Positions 8,842-16,269 of a stretch of 64,000 nt of DNA are shown here, one piece after another (position 1 is the first letter of the stretch; each line of letters begins with the position of its first letter). The stretch is taken from assembly GCF_016806835.2 (NCBI RefSeq), contig NZ_CP086111.1:3899471-3963470 (forward strand), in the 5' to 3' direction. This DNA comes from Skermanella rosea (GTDB taxonomy: Bacteria > Pseudomonadota > Alphaproteobacteria > Azospirillales > Azospirillaceae). Made by a program: the position numbers and the translations under genes. The notes under the pieces were generated by a model that saw only the letters and a program-made list of their open reading frames with translations, had not been told where the DNA came from and made no database searches.

Positions 8842-9597
8842 TTATAATCGTCGCGGGTTTCGCTGGCCTGAACAAAGTTCCGACCAGACGGCGCAGGCGT
8901 TCTGGGGAGCGGCGCCCAGCGCGGTGTTGTCGAACACGCACCAGGCGGGCGCCGATGCGGAATCCCTTCGCAGGGCCGCTTCCACGGCGCCCAGCCGCTC
9001 CGGCCCGTAGTCGGTGTGATAAATCTCGGGCGAGCCGTGGAGCCGGCGGTAGATCAGGCCGCCCCAGCCGCCCGGCGCCTCGCCGCCGGGAACCGCGACC
9101 GGATCGGCGGCCACGCGGGCCACGCGGAACCGCTCCAGCAGGGCCTCCGGACCGTCGTTGAACCAGCTCGGGTGCCGCGGCTCGCAGGCGATGCCGCCGT
9201 CGAAACGATCGCGCAGGAGAGCGAAGAAACCCTCGGCCGCGTCGCGCCGGAAGGCGAGGCTCGGCGGCAGCTGGACCAGCAGCGGCCCGAGGCGGTCGCC
9301 CAGCTCCCGGACCTCTCCCAGGAACCGGTCGAGCGGCTCGGCGGGATCGGCCAGCCGGCGCTCGTGGGTGATCTGCTTGGGCACCTTGACCGCGAATCGG
9401 AACCCGTCCGGGACCGAGGCCGCCCAGCGGGCATAGGTCTCGGGCTTGTGCGGCCGGTAGAAGGAGCTGTTGATCTCCACCGCCGGCAGGCTGCGCGCGT
9501 AACGTTCCAGATGGCTTCCCTCCGCCGGGAAGAGGCTGGCGTGCCGGCTGGGGATCGACCAGCCGGCACACCCGACATAGACCGGATGCTGACCCAT
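8842..9597 (-). CDS. DUF72 domain-containing protein (YecE-like)
   Basis: A 251-residue protein that matches the DUF72/YecE family throughout: YVGCAGWSIP at the start, LPAVEINSSFYRPHKPETYARWA, FRFAVKVPKQITHERRL, LLVQLPPSLAF and CEPRHPSWF. The family folds as a TIM-like barrel and its biochemical role is not established. The start MGQHPVYVG has no better alternative. It lies 17 bases downstream of the TRAP large permease on the same strand, so it may be co-transcribed with the TRAP genes. Confidence 0.85.
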   Translation of the reverse strand: MGQHPVYVGCAGWSIPSRHASLFPAEGSHLERYARSLPAVEINSSFYRPHKPETYARWAASVPDGFRFAVKVPKQITHERRLADPAEPLDRFLGEVRELGDRLGPLLVQLPPSLAFRRDAAEGFFALLRDRFDGGIACEPRHPSWFNDGPEALLERFRVARVAADPVAVPGGEAPGGWGGLIYRRLHGSPEIYHTDYGPERLGAVEAALRRDSASAPAWCVFDNTALGAAPQNACAVWSELCSGQRNPRRL

Positions 9598-9614
9598 GCC
9601 GCCTCAACGGCGGT

Positions 9615-10889
9615 TCAGTACAGCAGGTTCCGGAACACCAGCGAGACGTCGGGCACGAAGGTGACGATCATCAGGCAGCCCAGGATCACCAGCACGAAGG
9701 GGAGCAGCGGCCTGACGATCCGGTCGAGCGGGATGTTCGCGACCTGGCAGGCGGCGAACAGGTTGACCCCGAACGGCGGCGTGATCATGCCCATGGCGAG
9801 GTTGACCACCATCACGAGCCCGAAATGGATCGGGTCGATCCCGAAATGGGCCGCGACGGGAGCCAGGATCGGGGCCAGCACGATGATCGCGGCCGAGGTC
9901 TCCACGAACATGCCGAGCACGAACAGGAAGGCGTTGACCGCCAGCAGGAACATCACGGCGCCGTCGATCGACTGCACCAGCCACTCGCCCACCGCGACCG
10001 GGATGCCGGCCCGGTTGATCAGGAAGCTGAACAGGCCGGCCGTCGCGATGATGAACATGATGATCGCCGAGGAGATGACGCTTTTCCGAAGGATCGGCCC
10101 CAGATCGGAAACCCTGATCTCGCGGTAGATCACCAGCCCCACCACCAGGGCATAGAAGACCGCGACCACCGACGCCTCGGTCGGGGTGAAGACGCCGCCA
10201 TAGATGCCGCCGATGATGACGACCGGCATCAGCAGCGCCAAGCCGGAGCGCCGGACGGCGGCGGTGAAGCTCAGGCGGCCGTCCTGGTCGTCGCGGCCGT
10301 AGCCCTTGATGCGGCACCAGACATAGACGAAGGCGGTCAGCGCCCCGGCGATCAGGATGCCCGGACCGATGCCGGCGATGAACAGCTCGCCGATCGAGAC
10401 TTCCGCCGAGACCGCGTAGAGGATCATCGGTATCGACGGCGGAATGATCACGCCCAGTTCGGCCGAGGTCGCCTGGAGGGCCGCCGCGAAGGGGGCGGGA
10501 TAGCCGTGCTTCACCATGGCGGGAATCAGGATCGCGCCGATCGCGAAGGTGGTGGCGACGCTCGATCCGGACACCGCGGCGAAGATCATGCAGGTCAGCA
10601 CGCAGGTGCAGGCGAGCCCGCCCTGGACGCCGCCGACGATCGACTTGGCGAAATCGACCAGCCGGGTCGAGATGCCGCCGACCTCCATCAGGTTGCCGGC
10701 CAGGATGAAGAAGGGGATCGCCGCCAGGGGATAGCGGTCGAGCGACACGAAAAGCTGCTGGGCGACCAGCAGCAGCGGCAGGTTGGTGAACCCCGCGATG
10801 CCGACGACGCTGGCGATGCCGATCGAGATGGCGATCGGGACGCTGAGCGCGAACAGCACCAGCATGGTGACGAGGATGGTCGTGCTCAT
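9615..10889 (-). CDS. dctM: TRAP transporter large permease, DctM subunit
   Basis: A 424-residue polytopic protein of the DctM family, the ion-coupled transport subunit of tripartite ATP-independent periplasmic transporters. It has about 12 hydrophobic helices and family segments such as VSGSSVATTFAIGAILIPAM, PPSIPMILYAVSAEVSIG and MGMITPPFGVNLFAAC. The start at 10889 gives a 4-base overlap with the small permease stop (ATGA), so translation is coupled. The frame stays open far upstream into the neighbouring genes, but only this start gives a normal DctM N-terminus (MSTTILVTMLVLFALSVPIA). Confidence 0.93.
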   Translation of the reverse strand: MSTTILVTMLVLFALSVPIAISIGIASVVGIAGFTNLPLLLVAQQLFVSLDRYPLAAIPFFILAGNLMEVGGISTRLVDFAKSIVGGVQGGLACTCVLTCMIFAAVSGSSVATTFAIGAILIPAMVKHGYPAPFAAALQATSAELGVIIPPSIPMILYAVSAEVSIGELFIAGIGPGILIAGALTAFVYVWCRIKGYGRDDQDGRLSFTAAVRRSGLALLMPVVIIGGIYGGVFTPTEASVVAVFYALVVGLVIYREIRVSDLGPILRKSVISSAIIMFIIATAGLFSFLINRAGIPVAVGEWLVQSIDGAVMFLLAVNAFLFVLGMFVETSAAIIVLAPILAPVAAHFGIDPIHFGLVMVVNLAMGMITPPFGVNLFAACQVANIPLDRIVRPLLPFVLVILGCLMIVTFVPDVSLVFRNLLY

Positions 10890-11380
10890 CCGGCGGCCCC
10901 TTCCAATACGACGTCGCGCCGGTCGAGGTAATGGGCGACCACCGCCAGCAGCGAGAAGAAGGCGCCGACCGGCAGCGCGGCGTAGGCCCAGGCGATGGAG
11001 ATCTCCAGCCCGGCCAGGGTCTGGAAGCGGACCCGCCACGCCATCTGGACGCCGAACCACAGGATGACGCCCAGCAGGACGAGGCTGTTGAGCGTGATGA
11101 AGCCGCGGAGCGCCGTCCGCCAGGGTCCGGAGGCCGCCCTGTAGGCGAGGTCGACCGCCACCAGCGCGCCGTGCCGGAAGGCGATCGTGATGCCCAGGAA
11201 GACCATCCAGATCAGGCAGGTACGGGTAAGAGCCTCCGACCAGGTCGAAGGCTGCTCGAAGACGAAGCGGGTGACGACCTGGTAGAAGGCGGACACCGCC
11301 GCCACCACCAGGCAGGCGGCGGCGGCGTGCCCGATCACCCGGTTCAGCGCCCCCTCGATCGCCAGGAAGATCCGGATCAT
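10886..11380 (-). CDS. dctQ: TRAP transporter small permease, DctQ subunit
   Basis: A 164-residue protein with four transmembrane helices and the DctQ-type pattern VVTRFVFEQPSTWSEALTR and FLGITIAFRHGALVAVD. It partners with DctM in the membrane. It overlaps dctM by 4 bases and lies 12 bases downstream of the binding-protein gene. Length and helix number are normal for the family. Confidence 0.9.
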   Translation of the reverse strand: MIRIFLAIEGALNRVIGHAAAACLVVAAVSAFYQVVTRFVFEQPSTWSEALTRTCLIWMVFLGITIAFRHGALVAVDLAYRAASGPWRTALRGFITLNSLVLLGVILWFGVQMAWRVRFQTLAGLEISIAWAYAALPVGAFFSLLAVVAHYLDRRDVVLEGAAG

Positions 11381-11392
11381 GGAGCCCGACGA

Positions 11393-12373
11393 TCAGGGCG
11401 CATAGTTGCGGATGCGGTCGATGGTCTCCTTGCCGAACCGCTTCGAATATTCCGCGTACGCCGGCTCCAGCGCCTGCTGGAACTTGGCGCGGTCGACGTC
11501 GGTGATGACCTCCATCCCAGCCTTGCGCAGCTCCTCCACGCCGGTGGCCTCGACCGCGGCGACCTTCTCCCGCATCGCCTTGGCGGCGACGGCGGCCGAG
11601 TCGAGGAACATCTGCTGCTCCTCGGCGGTCAGCCCGTCGAAGGTCGAGCGCGCCATCAGGATCATGGCCGGCGAATAGACGTGGCCGGTCAGCGTCAGGT
11701 ACTTCTGGACCTGGGCGAACTTGGACGCGGTGATGACCGGGATCGGGTTCTCCTGCCCGTCCACGGTGCCCTGCTGGAGGGCGGTGAACACCTCCGTGAA
11801 GGCCATCGGGGTGGGCAGCACGCCGAGCTGGCGGAAGGCGGTCATGTGCACCTGGTTCTCCATGGTGCGGACCTTCAGCCCCTTGGCGTCGGCCGGGTCG
11901 TTGATCGGGCGCTTGCTGTTGGTGATGTGGCGGAAGCCGTTCTCGCCCCAGGCCAGCGCCACGATCCCCTTGTCCGGGAACAGCTTCAGCATGTCCTGGC
12001 CGATCGGCCCGTCGAGCACGGCGCGGGCGTGGGTGTAGTCCTTGAACAGGAACGGGATGTCCACCACGGCCACTTCCGGCACGAAGTTGCCGACCGGGCC
12101 GGTCGAGGTGACCACCAGGTCGAGCGTGCCGATCTGCGCGCTCTCGATCATCTCGCGCTCGGCGCCGTTGGGGGTCGAGACGACCTTGAACTTGCCGTTG
12201 CTGCGCCGGGCCAGCTCGTCGGCCAGGGTGGACGCCGCCACGCCGTAGTGCGAGGTCGCGGCCGTGGGGTGGCCGAGCTGGAGCGTCGTCTCCGCCCGGG
12301 CGGCCCCCGTCAGGGCCGACCCCGCCGTGAGCGCGAGGGCCAGGGCACCGGCCATCCAATATGTTACCTTCAT
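11393..12373 (-). CDS. dctP: TRAP transporter substrate-binding protein, DctP subunit
   Basis: A 326-residue periplasmic protein with a signal peptide (MKVTYWMAGALALALTAGSA, cleavage near ARAE). Family landmarks are LQLGHPTAATSHYG, RAVLDGPIGQDMLKLFPDKG, the conserved NSKRPINDPADAKGLKVRTM region with the substrate-carboxylate Arg, and GTVDGQENPIPVI. It captures a carboxylic acid and presents it to DctQM; the exact ligand is not predictable. It is the first gene of the dctPQM operon. The divergent fixL gene starts 210 bases away. Confidence 0.93.
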   Translation of the reverse strand: MKVTYWMAGALALALTAGSALTGAARAETTLQLGHPTAATSHYGVAASTLADELARRSNGKFKVVSTPNGAEREMIESAQIGTLDLVVTSTGPVGNFVPEVAVVDIPFLFKDYTHARAVLDGPIGQDMLKLFPDKGIVALAWGENGFRHITNSKRPINDPADAKGLKVRTMENQVHMTAFRQLGVLPTPMAFTEVFTALQQGTVDGQENPIPVITASKFAQVQKYLTLTGHVYSPAMILMARSTFDGLTAEEQQMFLDSAAVAAKAMREKVAAVEATGVEELRKAGMEVITDVDRAKFQQALEPAYAEYSKRFGKETIDRIRNYAP

Positions 12374-12583
12374 GAGCGTGGAACCTCCCAGTCCATTTCC
12401 TTGACCGCAACCTTGATCGTCGCGCGGCGGTCCGAATCTTGCGGACAAGGTTTAGCAGCCGGGCGGAAAACTTCAATTCCCATCGCTCGGGCGACGGGCA
12501 AGTATTTGCATTTGCGACGAGTTGAATAGACCATTTTGTCCAGCTTTTCTGGTACGATCCGCGAAAGACCGAGTTCCCAGAGC

Positions 12584-14116
12584 ATGCATCCCGTGGACAA
12601 GCACCCAATTCCCGCAGCCGACGACGACAAGCTGCGCGCCCTGATCGACACCGCCCCCGACGGCATCGTGATCATCGACCGGTTCGGCAGCATCCAGACC
12701 TGCAATTCGGCGTGCCTGCGACTGTTCGGCTATGCGCCGGAGGAGGTGCTGGGCCGGAACGTCAAGATGCTGATGCCCGATCCCTACCGGGAGGAGCACG
12801 ACGGCTACCTGCGGAATTACCGGGAGACGGGCCACCGCAAGATCATCGGCATCGGCCGCGAGGTCCACGGCCGGCGCAAGGACGGCTCCGTCTTCCCGAT
12901 GGAACTGTCGGTCGGCGAGGCCGGGGCGGACGAGGACCGCATCTTCATCGGCATCATCCGCGACATCACCGAGCGCAAGCAGCAGGAGGCCGTCCTGCTC
13001 GAACGGAAGGCCCGCCTCACCTCCATCCTGGAGACGGTGCCCGACGCGATCATCGTGATCGACCAGCACGGCATCATCGAATCGTTCAGTCCGGCCGCGG
13101 AACGGCTGTTCGGCTACGCCGCCGACGACGCCGTGGGGCGCAATGTCAGCATGCTGATGCCGGCCCCCTACCGCGCCGCCCACGACGGCTACATGGACCA
13201 TTACCTGACGACCGGGGAGAAGCGGATCATCGGGATCGGCCGGGTGGTCGTCGGCCAGCGGGCGGACGGGACCACCTTCCCGATGGACTTGGCGGTGGGC
13301 GAGGTCACCCTGGCGGGGCGCCGGCTGTTCACCGGGTTCGTCCGCGACCTGACGGAGCACCAGCATGCGGAGAAGCGGCTGCAGGACCTTCAGTCGGAGC
13401 TGCTGCACGTCTCCCGCTTCAGCGCCATGGGCCAGATGTCCTCGACCCTGGCGCACGAGCTGAACCAGCCGCTGACCGCCATCACCAACTATGTCAAGGC
13501 GTGCCGCCGCATGATGGACGCGGCGGAGCACAAGCCGGGCGTGAAGGTGCTGGAGACCATGGACAAGGCGGTCGCCCAGGCGACCCGCGCCGGGCAGATC
13601 ATCCGCCGCATGCGGGACTTCATCGAGAAGGGCCAGACCGACCGCACCGCCGAACCGATCAACAAGGTGATCGAGGAGGCGAGCGCCCTTGCGCTGGTCG
13701 GCGCCAAGCAGGACAATATCCGGGTCCATTTCGACCTGACGCCGGACGCCCCGGCGGTGTGGATCGACAAGATCCAGATCCAGCAGGTGGTCCTGAACCT
13801 GGTGCGGAACGCCATGGAGTCGCTTGCCCTGAGCCCCGTCCGGAACCTCGTCATCGCCACCGCGGTCACGCACGACGACCTGGTCGAGGTCAGCGTGAGC
13901 GATACCGGGCCGGGTCTGGCCCCGGTGGTGGCGGCCAACCTGTTCCAGCCCTTCGTGACCACCAAGGAGAAGGGGATGGGCCTGGGCCTGTCGATCTGCC
14001 GCTCGATCATAGATGCCCATGGCGGGCGCCTGTGGGTCACGCCCAACCCCGGAGGGGGCGTGACGTTCCATTTCACGGTGGAGGTTGCCCGCCCGGAGGA
14101 CACGGATGATGCCTGA
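12584..14116 (+). CDS. fixL: Oxygen-sensor histidine kinase FixL with two heme-type PAS domains
   Basis: A 510-residue kinase: PAS-A (about residues 15-135), PAS-B (about 143-260), dimerisation/phosphoacceptor domain with His291 in LAHELNQPLTAI, and an HATPase domain (N-box NLVRNAMESL, G-boxes DTGPG and GMGLGLSI). In Bradyrhizobium FixL, PAS-B binds heme through His200 with distal Arg220 and phosphorylates on His291; all three align here at the same numbers (established for the family, seen by motif alignment). PAS-A also has His72 and Arg92 at the same 20-residue spacing, in near-identical sequence. The numbering supports the ATG at 12584 over a TTG at 12536. There are no N-terminal membrane helices, so the protein is soluble. 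It overlaps fixJ by 11 bases. Confidence 0.9.
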   Translation: MHPVDKHPIPAADDDKLRALIDTAPDGIVIIDRFGSIQTCNSACLRLFGYAPEEVLGRNVKMLMPDPYREEHDGYLRNYRETGHRKIIGIGREVHGRRKDGSVFPMELSVGEAGADEDRIFIGIIRDITERKQQEAVLLERKARLTSILETVPDAIIVIDQHGIIESFSPAAERLFGYAADDAVGRNVSMLMPAPYRAAHDGYMDHYLTTGEKRIIGIGRVVVGQRADGTTFPMDLAVGEVTLAGRRLFTGFVRDLTEHQHAEKRLQDLQSELLHVSRFSAMGQMSSTLAHELNQPLTAITNYVKACRRMMDAAEHKPGVKVLETMDKAVAQATRAGQIIRRMRDFIEKGQTDRTAEPINKVIEEASALALVGAKQDNIRVHFDLTPDAPAVWIDKIQIQQVVLNLVRNAMESLALSPVRNLVIATAVTHDDLVEVSVSDTGPGLAPVVAANLFQPFVTTKEKGMGLGLSICRSIIDAHGGRLWVTPNPGGGVTFHFTVEVARPEDTDDA

Positions 14117-14723
14117 ACACGGTCGGCCGGGAACCGTCGTCGTGGTCGACGACGACGACGCGGTCCGCGACTCCCTTCAGATCCTGCTCGAATCCGCCGG
14201 ATTCACGGTGGAAGCCTTCGCCTCCCCGGTGGAGTTCCTGGCCTCGCCGGCCCCGGCCGAGGCCGGCTGCCTGCTGGTCGATGTCCGGATGCCGGAGATG
14301 GACGGCATCCAGGTGCAGGAGACGCTGAACGCCGGCAACAGCCAGCTTCCCGTCATCGTCATGACCGGTCATGCCGACGTTCCCCTGGCGGTCCGGGCGA
14401 TGAAGGCCGGGGCGGTCGATTTCGTCGAGAAGCCGTTCGACGACGAGGCGATCATCGAGACCGTGCGCCGCGCCCTCCAGCTCCGCCCCGCCGCGAACCC
14501 GGAGGTCGCCCAGCGGATCGCGCAGCTTACCCCGCGCGAGCGCGAGGTGCTGGAAGGGCTGGTGGCCGGCCATGCCAACAAGGTGATCGCGTACGAGCTG
14601 GACATCAGCCCGCGCACGGTGGAGATCCACCGCGCGCGGGTGATGGAGAAGATGCAGGCCCGGAGCCTGTCCCAGCTTGTCCGGATGGCGCTGGAAGCCG
14701 GCATCGCGCCGCCGGGGGCGTGA
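14106..14723 (+). CDS. fixJ: Two-component response regulator FixJ
   Basis: A 205-residue regulator with a receiver domain (acidic cluster VVDDDDAVRDS, phosphoacceptor Asp59 in LLVDVRMPEMDG, switch Thr in MTGHADV, Lys in VEKPFDD) and a C-terminal LuxR-type helix-turn-helix (LTPREREVLEGLVAGHANKV, SPRTVEIHRARVM). FixJ, phosphorylated by FixL at low oxygen, activates fixK and nif/fix genes in relatives. It overlaps fixL by 11 bases, so the pair is one operon. A second ATG three bases later is an equally possible start. The FixK-like gene at 30005 is a candidate target, without a demonstrated site. Confidence 0.92.
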   Translation: MMPEHGRPGTVVVVDDDDAVRDSLQILLESAGFTVEAFASPVEFLASPAPAEAGCLLVDVRMPEMDGIQVQETLNAGNSQLPVIVMTGHADVPLAVRAMKAGAVDFVEKPFDDEAIIETVRRALQLRPAANPEVAQRIAQLTPREREVLEGLVAGHANKVIAYELDISPRTVEIHRARVMEKMQARSLSQLVRMALEAGIAPPGA

Positions 14724-14743
14724 GGGGGCGGCGGCGCGGTGCG

Positions 14744-15343
14744 TTAAGCGTCGAACCGGCCGGCGGTCAGCAGGTCCAGGATGGCGCGCTCGACTCCGTG
14801 CTTGAGAAAGGCGATCTCGTTGACCTGTTGGCGCAGGTGGTCGATGCCCAGGCGCCGGCCCCATGTCCGCTGGCGGTGCCGCTTGGCGATCCAGGCATTG
14901 ACGCGGGCGCGGTGGCGCTCCTCCAGGGCGGCGAAGTCGGCGGGAGCCTCCCGCAGGCTTTGCCGGTGGAACTCCTCCAGGTCGCCCAGGGACATCCGCA
15001 GCGGCATGGTCCCGGGCAGGCCGTGGGCGGCCAGCTCCGACCGGTGCCATTCGGGCCAGCGGCACGGCTCGCCCGAGGGACGGACACCGGGGCGGGCCCA
15101 GGCCGGCATTCGGGCGAGACCGGCGACGATCTCCGCCGCCAGCGCCTGGAGGCGGAGGTCGGCGTCGCGGTGGCGCGCCAGGAGCGCCGCCAGTTCTCCG
15201 GTCGGGGCCGGGGCGGTGGCGGTGGCGGCGGCTGGGGCGGTGGTTGCGGCGGTGGGCAGGGCCGCGAGGGGGAGGCTTGCCGCCGACGTCAACATGAACC
15301 GGCGCGAAACGGCCGTGGGTGTGCTATTGGCTCGATCAGCCAT
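14744..15343 (-). CDS. Hypothetical protein with Tat-type signal
   Basis: A 199-residue protein with a twin-arginine motif in SRRFMLTSAASLPLAALP (Arg14-Arg15), so it is probably exported folded by the Tat system. The mature part starts with an Ala/Pro-rich stretch, then a helical domain rich in Trp, Arg and His (PEWHRSELAAHGLPGTMPLR, HRARVNAWIAKRHRQRTW). No cofactor motif or family is recognised. It is convergent with fixJ (20 bases apart). Confidence 0.55.
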   Translation of the reverse strand: MADRANSTPTAVSRRFMLTSAASLPLAALPTAATTAPAAATATAPAPTGELAALLARHRDADLRLQALAAEIVAGLARMPAWARPGVRPSGEPCRWPEWHRSELAAHGLPGTMPLRMSLGDLEEFHRQSLREAPADFAALEERHRARVNAWIAKRHRQRTWGRRLGIDHLRQQVNEIAFLKHGVERAILDLLTAGRFDA

Positions 15344-15765
15344 GAGTCGACTCCCTTAAGTCGATGAGTGGTCAGGCCGGGTCGGGGAGGTACCAGCTTC
15401 CCTGCTCGGCCGCCTCGCAGGCGCGAGGAAGCGCGACACTGGACCGGTTTCGCGGGTGTGTCAACCGTGGGGACCGGGTTCCGGGACGTGCGCGCGGGCG
15501 GGATGCGCGTCGGGAGGGTGATGATGACGCCCCCTCCCCCGGTTATGTCATCATGTGTCATCATTTTCCGGGGCGGTTGCCCGTCGGGTCGGGGGTTGAG
15601 CGACGGCTTCTCGATCGCTGCTCCCCCGTCCTGATGTCAGCAGATGTCATCATTCGCCCTGTCTCAGTCTAGGGGTTCACTCCAACGCCAACTCCAGCCG
15701 TCCGGAACGGTGATTGCCGTGGGGCGGAAGATGCCCGGGACGGGCCGAAGCTCTCCCCCTTCATC

Positions 15766-15788
15766 ATGACCGGACTTGATCCGGTCAT
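15766..15788. repeat. REP-like hairpin, 9-bp stem with CTTGA loop
   Basis: ATGACCGGA at 15766-15774 pairs perfectly with TCCGGTCAT at 15780-15788 around the loop CTTGA. The element at 38147-38171 has the same design (10-bp stem, CTCGA loop) in the same TTCATCATG/TTCTTCATG context, so both look like members of one dispersed REP family. Confidence 0.6.
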
Positions 15789-15878
15789 CCACGCGCGAGC
15801 TCTATTGCGTTGGTTTGCGTGTGGATACGCGGGCCATGCCCGCGCGTGAAGAAAATCCGCGCCACATATCGCCCGTGG

Positions 15879-15950
15879 GTCGGGTAGAGCGAAGCGGCAC
15901 CCGACGTAAGCCGGCGCGCTGGTGTCGGGTGCCGCTTCGCTCTACTCGAC
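15879..15950. repeat. 27-bp inverted repeat (REP-like), 26 of 27 matching
   Basis: The left arm 15879-15905 (begins GTCGGGTAGAGCGAAGCGGC) and the right arm 15924-15950 are reverse complements except for one position. They are separated by an 18-base loop that is itself GC-palindromic. The core word GGGTAGAGCGAAGCGGCACCC is typical of extragenic palindromes dispersed in large alphaproteobacterial genomes. Confidence 0.65.
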
Positions 15951-16269
15951 CTACATTTTCCGGCGAACCAGCAGTTGCCGTTCACGCGGTCACGGGCGAC
16001 CAAGGGCGGTAATGGACTGCGCGCCTCCCGGGGTGATGTAAACAAATGTCATGATCCGTGGGTACCGGCGCAGGCCATCCGCGAGGGAACGGAACCGCCC
16101 CGGCCTGTTTCTTATTCATGCTTCAAAGATCCCGGTCGCGACGGCAATCGCGGCACCGACGCAGTGTATAGGAATTTATGCTGAATTGCCAGCGAACAGC
16201 CGGGCAGAGCTGTTTCGGATCGGGCGGGCGCGGACCATCCCGGAGCGGTGCTGCCGACCCGCCCGGGTC

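Larger units (their letters stand above)
15344..16269. other. 926-bp gene-free region with REP-like palindromes
   Basis: Short open frames here have no convincing codon use, start or domain. The region contains two clear palindromic elements (listed separately at 15766-15788 and 15879-15950), a further GC palindrome around 15829-15845 (CGCGGGC with its complement) and repeated ATGTCATCAT-type words near 15545-15566 and 15633-15655. It separates the Tat-protein gene promoter side from the 3' end of the CHAT gene. Confidence 0.6.

Noticed and set aside
9615-12608. Single 997-codon reading frame through dctM, dctQ and dctP
   Set aside because: Only the part below 10889 is DctM-like; upstream it is out of frame with DctQ and DctP, so there is no fusion.
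15364-15672. Short overlapping open frames in the gap beside the Tat-protein gene
   Set aside because: Two competing frames on the same strand, Arg/Gly-rich, no start signal or similarity; the region holds repeats instead.
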